A DNA stretch of 64,000 nucleotides from NCBI RefSeq assembly GCF_013283665.1, contig NZ_JABEKU010000002.1, forward strand, positions 1,734,863-1,798,862, read 5' to 3'. Shown here one piece after another: positions 1 through 8,412 of this stretch; position 1 is the stretch's first letter; each line of letters begins with the position of its first letter. The DNA is from Ensifer sesbaniae. Lineage in GTDB: Bacteria; Pseudomonadota; Alphaproteobacteria; Rhizobiales; Rhizobiaceae. Below the pieces are notes generated by a model. The model saw nothing but the letters and a program-made list of their open reading frames with translations, had not been told where the DNA came from and made no database searches. A program made the position numbers and the translations under genes.

Positions 1-740
1 TCCTGATGATCAAGCTCAACGGAATCGACCGCGAAGTCGTCGAAAAGTGGCTCTATGTCATCGTCGGCCTGGCGCTCTTCTCCGGCATTCTCGGCACGGG
101 CCACCATTACTACTGGATCGGTGCGCCGGGTTACTGGCAGTGGATCGGTTCGTTGTTCTCGACGCTGGAAGTCGCACCCTTCTTCACCATGGTGATCTTC
201 ACCTTCGTGATGACCTGGAAGGCCGGCCGCAAGCATCCGAACCGTGCCGCCCTCCTCTGGTCGATCGGCTGCTCGGTCATGGCCTTCTTCGGTGCCGGCG
301 TCTGGGGTTTCCTGCACACGCTGTCTTCGGTCAACTACTACACCCACGGTACCCAGGTGACCGCGGCCCACGGACACCTCGCCTTCTTCGGCGCCTATGT
401 GATGCTGAACCTCGCAGTCATGGCCTATGCCATCCCGGAGATCCGCGGCCGCGCCCCCTATAACCAGTGGCTGTCGATCACAAGCTTCTGGATCATGTGC
501 ACCGCCATGTCGGTCATGACCTTCGCGCTCACCTTCGCCGGCGTTCTCCAGGCGCACCTGCAGCGCGTGCTCGGCGAAAGCTACATGGACGTTCAGGATC
601 AGCTTGCGCTGTTCTACTGGATCCGCCTCGGCTCCGGTGCCGTCGTCCTGATCTCGGCGCTGATGTTCATCTGGGCGGTTCTCGTGCCCGGCCGGGAGCG
701 CAGCGAGAAACTCAGCGGCGTCGTCCAGCCCGCCGAATGA
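1..740 (+). CDS. norB: Nitric oxide reductase large subunit NorB (C-terminal part)
   Basis: This is the cytochrome b subunit of the membrane-bound cNOR complex, which reduces 2 NO to N2O. The reading frame is open to the left edge, so only about the last 245 residues of a protein usually near 450 residues are present. The segment GTGHHYYWIG carries the His-His pair that, with an upstream His, ligates the non-heme iron (FeB). The segment AAHGHLAFFGAY carries the two histidines that bind heme b3 and heme b. Several hydrophobic helices fit the heme-copper oxidase fold. norQ and norD follow in the usual norCBQD order, so norC should lie just to the left. Confidence 0.96.
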   Translation, partial: LMIKLNGIDREVVEKWLYVIVGLALFSGILGTGHHYYWIGAPGYWQWIGSLFSTLEVAPFFTMVIFTFVMTWKAGRKHPNRAALLWSIGCSVMAFFGAGVWGFLHTLSSVNYYTHGTQVTAAHGHLAFFGAYVMLNLAVMAYAIPEIRGRAPYNQWLSITSFWIMCTAMSVMTFALTFAGVLQAHLQRVLGESYMDVQDQLALFYWIRLGSGAVVLISALMFIWAVLVPGRERSEKLSGVVQPAE

Positions 741-804
741 CCCATCAGCCGGCGCGGTTCCCCGCGCCGGCACCCCCCAAGAATTTTCAGCATGGAGACC
801 TGCC

Positions 805-1617
805 ATGAGCCCTGTCCAAACCGCCATCAGTCGCGCGGCGCTCGATATCCCCGCCTATAGTCCCGCCGGCAATGAATGCACGCTGTTCGAAAGCGCCTGG
901 GTGCGGCAGTTGCCGCTGCTCCTCAAGGGACCGACCGGTTGCGGCAAGACTCGCTTCGTCAGCCACATGGCAGCGAAGCTCGGCCTGCCGCTTTCGACCG
1001 TGTCCTGCCATGACGATCTTGCCGCCGCTGACCTCACTGGTCGCTATCTGCTGAAGGGTGGCGACACCGTCTGGGTCGACGGCCCCCTGACCCGCGCCGT
1101 GCGCGACGGCGGCGTTTGCTATCTCGACGAGATCGTCGAGGCTCGCAAGGATGTCGCCGTCGTCCTGCATCCGCTGACCGACGATCGCCGCATGTTGCCG
1201 CTCGAACGCACCGGCGAACTGCTCGAAGCCCCCTCGAGCTTCATGCTGATCGTCTCCTACAATCCCGGCTACCAGAACCTGCTGAAGAGCCTTAAGCCCA
1301 GCACCAGGCAGCGCTTCGTGGCGATCGAATTCGATTTCCTGCCGAAGAACCAGGAGATCGCGGTCGTTTCCCAGGAAAGTGGATTGCTGGAAAGCCAGGT
1401 GGCGCCGCTCGTCAATCTCGCGCATCGGCTGCGCGCCCTCAAGGGGCATGACCTGGAAGAAGGCGTGTCGACCCGGCTGCTCGTCTACTGCGCCTCGCTG
1501 ATCGATGCCGGCATGCCGGTCAAGGACGCGGTGCGGGCCGCGATGATCGAGCCGCTCACCGATGAGCCGGATGTGCGCGCAGCACTTCTCGAAGTAGCCG
1601 GCTCCCTGATCGCCTGA
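805..1617 (+). CDS. norQ: NorQ, MoxR-type AAA+ ATPase for NO reductase activation
   Basis: NorQ is an ATPase that works with NorD to insert or activate the non-heme iron of NorB. At 270 residues it has the family length. The Walker A motif GPTGCGKT is at residues 42-49 and the Walker B motif VCYLDEI at 104-110, typical of the MoxR branch of AAA+ proteins. It begins 64 bases after norB behind a GGAGACC ribosome site and is followed within 10 bases by norD, so norBQD are one transcription unit. Confidence 0.95.
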   Translation: MSPVQTAISRAALDIPAYSPAGNECTLFESAWVRQLPLLLKGPTGCGKTRFVSHMAAKLGLPLSTVSCHDDLAAADLTGRYLLKGGDTVWVDGPLTRAVRDGGVCYLDEIVEARKDVAVVLHPLTDDRRMLPLERTGELLEAPSSFMLIVSYNPGYQNLLKSLKPSTRQRFVAIEFDFLPKNQEIAVVSQESGLLESQVAPLVNLAHRLRALKGHDLEEGVSTRLLVYCASLIDAGMPVKDAVRAAMIEPLTDEPDVRAALLEVAGSLIA

Positions 1618-1625
1618 GGTGAGCC

Positions 1626-3527
1626 ATGCTTGATTTCCTCGAGCTCGAAGAAACCGTCGGGCGGGCATGGCACCGTTTCGTCGGCAACACCAGAACGTGG
1701 CGGCGCTATCCGGAAGAAGCGATGAAGCTCACCGACATGATGCCGGTGCTCGGCGTGTCCTTTCGCGGACATGGCGGCGAGGCGGCGGTGCAGATTGTGC
1801 CGGCCCGTGGTCGAACCTCTACCCATCGATTGCGGTGGCGGCAGCGCATGGGGCTCGGCGAAGAGAAGCTCGTGCAGCCGGCGCGCGACCACGCGTCGCT
1901 GATGCTGCCTGGCGAGATCGATATCTTTCCGACGAAGGACCTCAACCGGGATCTCTATCACTGGCTGGTTGCCTTCATGGCAACGATGCCGGTCGACCCC
2001 GTCAGTGAAACCGATCCGCTCCGCCGCGACCTGGCGCTCGTGTCGCGCGCCCAGGAGACTGTCGAGGAGGTGTTCCAGCGGTTTCCGGGACTTCGGCGGC
2101 GCTATCGGCGCCTGGCGGAAGCGACGCTTGCCGAGCGGCAGCGGGGCGCGTTGCCGGCGACCGAACAACATCTCGAAAACCATATCCTGCGCCTCCTGCG
2201 CAAGGCTGCGGGTCAGGCGGATGCGACGCTGCCGGTGATTTTCCCGCATCGCGCGCCGCCCGGCTATTTGCCGATGCTGCCGATGCCGCTCTGGCCGGAC
2301 ACGCTGGGTCGGGCGGAAACCACGACCACGCGCGACGAGGATGTCGCCGCGACGCCGGGTACTCAGGCCGCGGTTACCGAAGTCGAACGCCATGTCGCCG
2401 TTCGCGAAAACCCGGAAAACCGCAAGGGCGAGCGTAGCCCCTTCATTCTTAACCGCTTCGAGAAGATCCTGGCCATGGCCGAGATGGTCAATGTCGACCG
2501 CCCCGGCGATGACAGCGACGACCACGACAGCAAGGCTGCCCAGGAACTCGACGACATGACGCTCGGCGAGCGCAAGGGGCGGCCCTCGGCGCGCTTCCGC
2601 TTCGATCTCGACCTGCCGCCGGAAGCGGTCGATCCGACGCCGCTGATGGCCGAGCTCACCTATCCCGAATGGAACTACCGGACAGGCCAATATCTCAAAG
2701 ACCATTGCCGCGTGCTGGCGATGGCGGCCTCCGGCCACGAAGAGCGCCCTGAACTCACGGATGAAAGCAAGAGCCTGATACGCCGCGTGCGACGCCAGTT
2801 CGAAGTGCTGCGTCCGCGGCATGAGATGCTGCGCGCCCAGCTGGACGGCGCCGATCTCGATCTCGACGCGGTCGTGCGTGCCTGCACCGAACTCGCCGCC
2901 GGCGGCCAGGGTAGCGATCGCATCCACTTGATGAGTCGGCCGCAGATGCACGATCTGGCGGTGACGATCCTCGTCGACGTGTCGCTGTCGACTGACTCCT
3001 GGTCCGACAACCGGCGGGTGCTCGACGTGGAGAAAGACGCCCTGCTCATCCTGGCGCACGGGCTTTCCGCTTGCGGTGACAACCACTCGATCCTGACCTT
3101 CACGTCGCGACGGCGCGACTGGGTGCGGGTCGAAACGGTCAAAGCCTTCAACGAGGCGATGGGACCGCTGGTCGAGGCGCGCATTGCCGCGCTGAAGCCC
3201 GGCTATTACACCCGCATCGGTGCGGCCATCCGCCATGCCTCGGCCGAGCTGCGGCGGCAACCGAACCGCAAGAAGCTTCTCCTGGTACTGACCGACGGCA
3301 AGCCCAACGACATCGACCATTATGAGGGACGCTTCGCGCTTGAAGACAGCCGCCGCGCGGTCACGGAGGCGCGTCGGAGCGGCATCAACACCTTCGCCGT
3401 CACGGTCGACCGCGAGGCGAAGTCCTATGTGCCCGCCATGTTCGGCCAGAACGGCTACGCCGTGGTCGGCAACATCTCCCGCCTGCCGGCGGCATTGCCG
3501 GGGATCTATCGCAATCTGGTGGGGTGA
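1626..3527 (+). CDS. norD: NorD, VWA-domain partner of NorQ
   Basis: NorD is the von Willebrand A domain partner of NorQ and is needed for an active NO reductase. The protein has 633 residues. A MIDAS metal-binding motif DVSLS lies at residues 451-455 at the start of the C-terminal VWA domain, and the second MIDAS element is seen in LVLTDGKPND. The N-terminal 400 residues are the variable charged part typical of the family. A GAGGTGAGCC ribosome site overlaps the end of norQ. The gene ends the nor operon visible here; an insertion-element remnant follows. Confidence 0.94.
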   Translation: MLDFLELEETVGRAWHRFVGNTRTWRRYPEEAMKLTDMMPVLGVSFRGHGGEAAVQIVPARGRTSTHRLRWRQRMGLGEEKLVQPARDHASLMLPGEIDIFPTKDLNRDLYHWLVAFMATMPVDPVSETDPLRRDLALVSRAQETVEEVFQRFPGLRRRYRRLAEATLAERQRGALPATEQHLENHILRLLRKAAGQADATLPVIFPHRAPPGYLPMLPMPLWPDTLGRAETTTTRDEDVAATPGTQAAVTEVERHVAVRENPENRKGERSPFILNRFEKILAMAEMVNVDRPGDDSDDHDSKAAQELDDMTLGERKGRPSARFRFDLDLPPEAVDPTPLMAELTYPEWNYRTGQYLKDHCRVLAMAASGHEERPELTDESKSLIRRVRRQFEVLRPRHEMLRAQLDGADLDLDAVVRACTELAAGGQGSDRIHLMSRPQMHDLAVTILVDVSLSTDSWSDNRRVLDVEKDALLILAHGLSACGDNHSILTFTSRRRDWVRVETVKAFNEAMGPLVEARIAALKPGYYTRIGAAIRHASAELRRQPNRKKLLLVLTDGKPNDIDHYEGRFALEDSRRAVTEARRSGINTFAVTVDREAKSYVPAMFGQNGYAVVGNISRLPAALPGIYRNLVG

Positions 3528-3584
3528 GGCGGACCCGGTCAGGAAACAAAAGGCCCGGCAACCGCCCCAGCCACTAACGTAAAT

Positions 3585-3740
3585 GGCTTCTACTCGCCGG
3601 ACATGGTCGAGAAGTGCCTGGTGATCTTCCGCACCTACTTCAACTTCATCGCCAAGGGCAAGGACCGCAACACCCCAGCCATGTGTCTGGGCTTGGCCAA
3701 GGGCGCGATCCGCTTCGAAGACGTCCTGTACTTCGAATAA
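3585..3740 (+). pseudogene. 3' remnant of a transposase/integrase-like gene
   Basis: The frame reads from the inner edge of the left inverted repeat for 51 codons to TAA at 3738-3740. It includes the segments MVEKCLVIFRTYFNF and KGKDRNTPAM followed by LGLAKGAIRFEDVLYFE. This pattern (frtYfNF, nTPAmrLGlakg) is like the C-terminal end of DDE integrase-type transposases. There is no start codon or catalytic core, so it is a truncated remnant. The family assignment is from memory of the pattern and not a database match. Confidence 0.6.
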
Positions 3741-3784
3741 TCGCCCAGCTCGAGAAATTGCGGGATCGGCACTGCCTAACCAGT

Positions 3785-4162
3785 CTAAAGGCAAATTCCG
3801 CCATACTCGGCTTTCAGGTTAGACACTGAACCACCGTCAGCCTCCCAGAAAATCCGCCAACTCAGCCTGCAAGGTAACCCCGCCTTTTCAAACACGGCTC
3901 GTCGACCTGCAGAATCGACCGTGAAGCCTTCCTTTTCCAGGGACGTCACAAGCTCTGTTTCAGTGGTTGCCCCCGAGAACTTGACGGTAACTCTTCTTTG
4001 AAACTCCCTCTCACCGTCGGAAAATCTACTAGGTAGCCCCCTTGCGATCTCTGGTAGCAATGGAAGAGGTGGGAACAAAATCAGGTATCCACCTCCAACT
4101 ACGATGATCGACGATATGACACCAATCAGAAGGATTATTCGAAGCATCGGCATCGCTCGCAA
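3785..4162 (-). CDS. Small predicted membrane-anchored protein of unknown function
   Basis: A reverse-strand frame inside the insertion-element remnant encodes about 125 residues. Near the N terminus there is one strong hydrophobic segment (MLRIILLIGVISSIIVVGG and on to LILF), then a soluble part of about 90 residues with two Cys residues. I favour the TTG at 4162, which has an AGGGGGAGAG ribosome site 5-7 bases upstream; an ATG at 4153 and a far upstream TTG at 4216 are alternatives. No family is recognised. It may be a passenger gene of the element or a chance frame. Confidence 0.45.
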   Translation of the reverse strand: MRAMPMLRIILLIGVISSIIVVGGGYLILFPPLPLLPEIARGLPSRFSDGEREFQRRVTVKFSGATTETELVTSLEKEGFTVDSAGRRAVFEKAGLPCRLSWRIFWEADGGSVSNLKAEYGGICL

Positions 4163-4246
4163 TCGTGCTCTCCCCCTCGCGAGCAACGACGATAAACACT
4201 GAGCGTAGTTTTTCAACAGTATCGGCCGTCAGCGGTCATGGCTAAG

Positions 4247-4283
4247 AAATGTGGAACCGTACAATTTTAGCGATTCCACATTT
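4247..4283. promoter_or_regulatory. Inverted repeat AAATGTGGAA / TTCCACATTT at the right element end
   Basis: Two perfect 10-base arms, 4247-4256 and 4274-4283, are separated by 17 bases. The right arm overlaps the terminal inverted repeat of the element. It could be an operator, part of a transposase binding site, or an RNA hairpin. Nothing further is supported. Confidence 0.4.
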
Positions 4284-4350
4284 ACGTTAGTGGCTGGGGA
4301 AACCGTCGGGCCCTTGCTACTTGCACATGACTGTGTGACGAGAGAGGCGT

Positions 4351-4477
4351 ACCCTCTCCGTCATCCTCGCCATTGTGGCGGTGATGTGCGACCCGACGGC
4401 CGTCGGGTCGAAAGACTCTTCAGCCCAAGGACTTGGGCTGACTGGACTCCTGTGACAAGCACAGGAGTGAGGGAGGT
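4351..4477. repeat. RIME-like rhizobial intergenic palindromic mosaic
   Basis: Three successive perfect hairpins are packed together. They are a 20-base palindrome GACCCGACGGCCGTCGGGTC (4390-4409), CAGCCCAAG-GA-CTTGGGCTG (4421-4440) and CTCCTGTG-ACAAG-CACAGGAG (4447-4467). The outer parts (CCCTCTCCGTCATCC on the left, GTGAGGGAGG on the right) are roughly inverted. Such mosaics, including the CCTGTGACAAGCACAGG hairpin, are common between genes in rhizobia. It sits downstream of hemN and may act as its transcript end. Confidence 0.65.
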
Positions 4478-4520
4478 CTTGGATGGCGCCAGGGCTCTTT
4501 GGGCCTATCCGATTATGCCT

Positions 4521-5873
4521 TCACGCCGCCTTGCTGTGCACTCGCTGAGACTCATCGATATAGGCATCGAAGGCCGCCGCCACCGCGCGGATGACGAAGC
4601 GGTGCTCGGGCCTGACCGTGATGACGCCATCAGCGATATCGATCACACCGTCCTGTTGCAGTTCAGTCAATTTGCCGTTGCCTTCGATGAGCGACTGCCA
4701 GTCCCGGCCGTGCGTCGCGGCGATTGCGGAAATATCCGCGCTGAAATCGCACATCAACCGTTCAATGATCACGGCACGCAGCCTGTCCTCGTCGGTCAGC
4801 CGGTAACCCTTCGTGGTCGCGAGCCGGCCCGAGGCGATGCGGCTTGCGTAAACACCCGGCGGTACCTCGTTCTGGACATAACCGTCGCGCGAGCGGCCGA
4901 TTGCCGAGGCGCCGAAACCGATCAGCGTCTCGCAATTGTCGGTCGTATAGCCCTGGAAGTTGCGGCGAAGCCGTCCGGCTGCCTGGGCGGTGACGAGATC
5001 GTCATCAGGCAAGGCAAAATGATCGAGGCCGATCTGCCGGTAGCCGGCCTTGACGAGCGCCTCACTGATCGCCATCGCCTGTTCGGCGCGGGCGCTACTG
5101 TCCGGCAGTGCCTTCTCGTCGATCATGCGCTGGTGTTTCTTAAAGCTTGGCACATGGGCGTAGCCGAAGACGGCGAACCGTTCCGGATACATCGCCACGG
5201 CCGCTTCGACCGTCTCGATGCAGGAGCGAATTGTCTGATGCGGCAGGCCGTAGATCAGGTCGAAATTGATCCCGCCAATGCCCGCCCCACGCAGATGATC
5301 GACGGCCTCGGCCGTCTGCTTCTCGCTCTGAATGCGATTGATCGCCTTCTGCACGACGGGATCGAAGCTCTGCACGCCGAGGCTTGCGCGCCGCACGCCA
5401 CCTTCGCCGAGCGCCTCGGCCATGGCGAGCGTCAGCCGGCGCGGATCGATCTCGACGGCGACGTTGGTCGACGGAGTGAGAGCGAAGCGTTCGCGCATCA
5501 ACGTCATCAGCGCCAGGAATTCGTGCGGCTCGATGATCGTCGGCGTACCGCCGCCGAAGTGCACTTCCGCCACCGGCAAGGGGCGTCCGACGGTATCGGC
5601 GACCATGCGGATCTCGTCTCGGAGCACGTCGAGATAATCGAGGATCGGATCGTCCTTCTTGGTGATCGTCGTGTGGCAGCCGCAATACCAGCACATCGAT
5701 CGACAGAAAGGGATGTGCAGATAGAGCGACACGTCCTGCCCGCCGGGGATCGCTTTCAGCCAGTCGCCATAGGTCTGCTCGTCGACAGATGCGGCAAAGC
5801 GTGGCGCGGTCGGGTAACTCGTGTAGCGCGGCAGGCGCATTTCACCGTATTTCAGGAGCGCGGAAGCTAACAT
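4521..5873 (-). CDS. hemN: Oxygen-independent coproporphyrinogen III oxidase HemN
   Basis: This radical-SAM enzyme converts coproporphyrinogen III to protoporphyrinogen IX without oxygen, supplying heme for anaerobic respiration. At 450 residues it has the family length. The segment HIPFCRSMCWYCGC holds the 4Fe-4S cysteines C57, C61 and C64, and the downstream Cys known from HemN is also present (C66). FGGGTPT, a glycine-rich SAM-site motif, follows. I use the ATG at 5873 because AGATGAGGAC lies just upstream and the protein then starts MLASALLKYG; a longer open frame upstream is not needed. An FNR/NnrR-like box is centred about 67 bases upstream, consistent with induction under denitrifying conditions. 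Confidence 0.95.
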   Translation of the reverse strand: MLASALLKYGEMRLPRYTSYPTAPRFAASVDEQTYGDWLKAIPGGQDVSLYLHIPFCRSMCWYCGCHTTITKKDDPILDYLDVLRDEIRMVADTVGRPLPVAEVHFGGGTPTIIEPHEFLALMTLMRERFALTPSTNVAVEIDPRRLTLAMAEALGEGGVRRASLGVQSFDPVVQKAINRIQSEKQTAEAVDHLRGAGIGGINFDLIYGLPHQTIRSCIETVEAAVAMYPERFAVFGYAHVPSFKKHQRMIDEKALPDSSARAEQAMAISEALVKAGYRQIGLDHFALPDDDLVTAQAAGRLRRNFQGYTTDNCETLIGFGASAIGRSRDGYVQNEVPPGVYASRIASGRLATTKGYRLTDEDRLRAVIIERLMCDFSADISAIAATHGRDWQSLIEGNGKLTELQQDGVIDIADGVITVRPEHRFVIRAVAAAFDAYIDESQRVHSKAA

Positions 5874-5933
5874 TTCGTCCTCATCTGGGTGGCGATGGAT
5901 GCATCTTTCTAGGCTGCGCGGCCCGGCAACTCT

Positions 5934-5947
5934 TTGCGAAAAGTCAA
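5934..5947 (-). promoter_or_regulatory. FNR/NnrR-type box upstream of hemN
   Basis: The sequence TTGCG-AAAA-GTCAA has the 5-4-5 layout of CRP/FNR-family sites; read towards hemN it is TTGAC-TTTT-CGCAA. One half matches the NnrR consensus and the other is closer to the FNR/FixK half-site. It lies about 61-75 bases upstream of the hemN start codon. Confidence 0.6.
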
Positions 5948-5981
5948 GGACGGGGGTGGTCTCGGGCAAACCGGGATTTGT

Positions 5982-5995
5982 TTGCGCTTCGACAA
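5982..5995 (+). promoter_or_regulatory. NnrR-type box upstream of the DUF2249 gene block
   Basis: TTGCG-CTTC-GACAA fits TTGCG-N4-CGCAA with two mismatches in the second half-site. It is centred about 100 bases before the start of the forward DUF2249 gene, so it could activate the whole forward block. It may also serve hemN. Confidence 0.55.
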
Positions 5996-6089
5996 AATGT
6001 CGCGGTCCGGCCGTCGTTAGGTTGCGGAAATCCGGGGCGTGCGCGCCGGCGTTTCCCGGATCATCAAGCAACGACGGCGACTAGAGCGG

Positions 6090-6374
6090 ATGACCATGAG
6101 CATTGCAGAGACCGACAAGCCCTTCATCGACGTGCGGACGATCCCGCCGGTGGAGCGCCATCCCAAAATCTTCGGCATGTTGAACGCGCTTGCCGAGGGC
6201 GGCGCCTTCATCATCATCAACGATCATGATCCGCGTCCGCTGCACTACCAGTTGGAGACGCGTTATCCGGGCGAGTTCACCTGGGAATATCTCGAGCAAG
6301 GACCTGATGTCTGGCGTGTCGAAATCGGCCGGCAACAATCCTCCGGCTGCGATTGCTGCTGCGGCGGGCACTGA
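6090..6374 (+). CDS. DUF2249 domain protein with Cys-rich tail
   Basis: This 94-residue soluble protein consists of one DUF2249 domain (IDVRTIPPVERHPKIFGML and on to YLEQGPDVWRVEIGR). The family has a TusA-like small alpha/beta fold and often occurs near denitrification and Fe-S genes. The C terminus ends SSGCDCCCGGH, four cysteines in a short tail that could bind a metal. Starts at 6090 or 6096 are both possible and the ribosome site is weak. It leads the forward block and follows an NnrR-like box. Its exact role is unknown; cofactor handling or sensing is an inference. Confidence 0.85.
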   Translation: MTMSIAETDKPFIDVRTIPPVERHPKIFGMLNALAEGGAFIIINDHDPRPLHYQLETRYPGEFTWEYLEQGPDVWRVEIGRQQSSGCDCCCGGH

Positions 6375-6392
6375 GCCCCTCGGTGCGCCTCG

Positions 6393-6442
6393 AGAGCGGG
6401 ATGAAGAAAAGTCTGTGCGGACTTCCGCGCACATCCCGCTCT
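6393..6442. repeat. Rhizobial palindromic element (AGAGCGGGATG arms)
   Basis: Perfect 11-base arms AGAGCGGGATG and CATCCCGCTCT enclose 28 bases, which themselves contain a GTGCGGA / TCCGCGCAC partial stem. This resembles a very common intergenic palindrome of sinorhizobia. It lies between the DUF2249 gene and the membrane protein gene and could terminate or stabilise the upstream message. Confidence 0.6.
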
Positions 6443-6521
6443 AACTTACGAGAATCGATCACGTTTATTGGTTTTTGATCGGCTCGGCCAAAACCCATCG
6501 TGATCTAGGGGATGAACCGCC

Positions 6522-7901
6522 ATGTTCGCAGCCACGCTGTCCCGCTGGACCATGTCCTATTTCGCGGCCGCGCTGATCTTTCTCGTCCTTGGCGAGATCA
6601 TGATGGTTCTCGGCTACGGCCACCCGGTCTCGGCCCTTGAGGCGCCGGAAACGCTGGCGCTCGTCCATATCGTCGTCCTGGGCTGGTTGAGCCTGCTGAT
6701 GACCGGTGCGTTGCTACAATTCGTGCCGGTTCTCGTCGGCCGGCCGTTGTCCTTTCCGAGCGTTGCCCTGCCGGCACTCCTGTTGCTCATTGTCGGCATC
6801 GCCAGCCTGACGCTCGGCTTCGTCAGCCTTTCGGGCACGATCGATCTTCCGGTGACGCTGCTTCCTCTCGGAGGCGCCTTCTCGATCGTCGGGTTCTCAG
6901 TGCCTGGCTTCGCCTTCGCGGCGACACTCTGGCATGCGCGCCCGCTGCCGCTTCCCGCCCGCTTTGTCGCGGTCGGTCTCGCTGCGCTCCTCGCCACGAT
7001 GCTGCTCGGCGGCGTCTATGCCGGCGTGCTCTCGGGATTGATCGATGCGGAAGGCGCGATCGACCTGACGATCGACGGGCTTTCGCTTCATGCCTCCCTG
7101 GGCCTTTGTGGCTGGTTGAGCTTCACCACCATGGGCGTCAGCTACCGGCTTTTGACCATGTTCATGCTTTCGCCGGACAAGGAACGCGCAAGCAGCCGGC
7201 TCGTCTTCGTGCTCGGTACGCTTTGTCTCGGCCTTCTGGCCGCAGCGGTCCCTGTCGTTCTCGTGGGCGCATTCGGCCGTGTGCCGCTTCTCATCCTTGC
7301 CGTCGCTTCCGGCGCTGCAGTCGTGGCGATCTATGTCGGCGATATCCTGCGCATCTATCGGGAGCGCCGGCGTAAGGCGATCGAGCTCAACAGTCGCGCC
7401 AGCATCGGTGCCTTCGCATCCCTGATCGCCGCGACCGTGCTGTTCGTCGCCCTGTTGGCGGCCGGCCGGCTCGACACCGGTTCGGGCGCCGTCATCTATC
7501 TCGTCACCTTCGGCTGGCTGACCGGCATGGGTCTCGCCCAGCTTTACAAGATCGTACCGTTCATGACCTGGCTCGAATGCTATGGGCCGGCACTTGGGCG
7601 TATGCCGACGCCGCGGGTCCAGGAACTCGTCGTCGAGGCCGCGGCACTTCGCTGGTTTCGGCTCTATTATCTGACGGTTGCGGTCGGGACGCTGGCCCTG
7701 CTGATCGGTAGCGCGATCCTGTTTCGCTTTGCGAGCTTCGGCCAATTGATTGCCATCAATGCTCTCATCATGGAGTTCGTGCGAACACGCCGACTGATCA
7801 ATGTTCCGGCCGAACTTCGATTGCCTGATGGACTTGTTCGACCGGGCCTGTTTCTGCCATCCATTCCTCACGGAGGTTCCCATGAGCCAAGATCCCTTTG
7901 A
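6522..7901 (+). CDS. Polytopic membrane protein of the denitrification cluster, heme-copper oxidase subunit I-like
   Basis: The 459-residue protein has about 12 hydrophobic helices. Histidines sit in or next to membrane segments (LALVHIVVLGW, LSLHASLGLCGW), and conserved-looking pieces such as ALLQFVPVLVGRPL and YKIVPFMTWLECYG recall the NorB/CcoN and NnrS superfamilies. It has no full set of heme and copper ligands that I can place, so it is unlikely to be a catalytic oxidase. The gene is followed, with a 20-base overlap, by a double DUF2249 gene. A role in NO metabolism or in heme/copper handling is inferred from context only. The start at 6522 follows CTAGGGGATGAACCGCC. Confidence 0.75.
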   Translation: MFAATLSRWTMSYFAAALIFLVLGEIMMVLGYGHPVSALEAPETLALVHIVVLGWLSLLMTGALLQFVPVLVGRPLSFPSVALPALLLLIVGIASLTLGFVSLSGTIDLPVTLLPLGGAFSIVGFSVPGFAFAATLWHARPLPLPARFVAVGLAALLATMLLGGVYAGVLSGLIDAEGAIDLTIDGLSLHASLGLCGWLSFTTMGVSYRLLTMFMLSPDKERASSRLVFVLGTLCLGLLAAAVPVVLVGAFGRVPLLILAVASGAAVVAIYVGDILRIYRERRRKAIELNSRASIGAFASLIAATVLFVALLAAGRLDTGSGAVIYLVTFGWLTGMGLAQLYKIVPFMTWLECYGPALGRMPTPRVQELVVEAAALRWFRLYYLTVAVGTLALLIGSAILFRFASFGQLIAINALIMEFVRTRRLINVPAELRLPDGLVRPGLFLPSIPHGGSHEPRSL

Positions 7902-8412
7902 ACTCGACGTTCGACCGCTGTTGCGCGGCGGCAGCGATCCGTTTCAGGCCATCATGAATGCTGTCGACAGCCTGGCGCCAGGCCAGGCGCTGAAGCTGAT
8001 TGCCACCTTCAGGCCCGTTCCGCTCTTCAGCGTCATGGCCGGTCGCGGTTTCACGCATCAGGATCGCCCGCTCGACAATGGCGACTGGGAGGTTTTGTTC
8101 ACGCCCGAAGGAGAGGTCGACGAGATCCGGCTTTCGGCCGGCGAAACGGATCTCGATACCTGGCCGGATCCGAGCCGCCAGCTCGACCTGACCGATCTCG
8201 ATCCGCCCGAGCCGATGGTGCGCATTCTGGCGACGGCCGAGAAAATGACGGAGGGCGAAGTGCTCTTCGCCTTGCTCGCGCGCGAACCGCTGTTCCTCTA
8301 TCCGGAGCTCGCCAAGCGCGGGCACAAATGGGCCGGCAATTTCGACGCGACCGGCGAGACCTACCGGATCCTCATTCGCATCGGCGGAGGGCGTACCCAT
8401 GTCGGCGCCTGA
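7882..8412 (+). CDS. Protein with two DUF2249 domains
   Basis: The 176-residue soluble protein has an N-terminal DUF2249 domain (FELDVRPLLRGGSDPFQAI to WEVLFTPEGE) and a second copy in its C-terminal half (LDLTDLDPPEPMVRIL to TYRILIRIGGG). I chose ATG 7882 because ACGGAGG lies 5 bases upstream; this start is inside the end of the preceding membrane protein gene. Its last 14 bases overlap the DUF59 gene. The tight overlaps suggest translational coupling of the three genes. Function is not established; DUF2249 is structurally related to the sulfur carrier TusA. Confidence 0.87.
   Translation: MSQDPFELDVRPLLRGGSDPFQAIMNAVDSLAPGQALKLIATFRPVPLFSVMAGRGFTHQDRPLDNGDWEVLFTPEGEVDEIRLSAGETDLDTWPDPSRQLDLTDLDPPEPMVRILATAEKMTEGEVLFALLAREPLFLYPELAKRGHKWAGNFDATGETYRILIRIGGGRTHVGA

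Larger units (their letters stand above)
3565..4299. mobile_element. Degenerate insertion element bounded by 21-bp inverted repeats
   Basis: The ends 3565-3585 and 4279-4299 are perfect 21-base inverted repeats built on CCAGCCACTAACGTAAATG. Outside them a weaker match continues (GGCCCG on the left, CGGGCCC on the right), which suggests imperfect terminal repeats of about 35 bases. Inside lie the 3' end of a transposase-like frame and one reverse-strand small gene. No target-site duplication is visible. The full transposase is missing, so the unit is probably dead. I cannot name the IS family. Confidence 0.7.

Noticed and set aside
1485-3794. Long reverse-strand open frame (769 codons) across norQ/norD
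   Set aside because: It is antisense to two well-supported genes. Its protein is rich in Arg, His and Gln without domain character, a typical high-GC shadow.
4251-5870. Long forward open frame opposite hemN
   Set aside because: It is antisense to hemN, which has all catalytic motifs. The forward frame begins in the repeat region and has no family features.
6897-7883. Reverse frame opposite the membrane protein
   Set aside because: It is highly charged (many Asp, Arg, Gln) and mirrors the hydrophobic forward gene, which is the expected antisense artefact.
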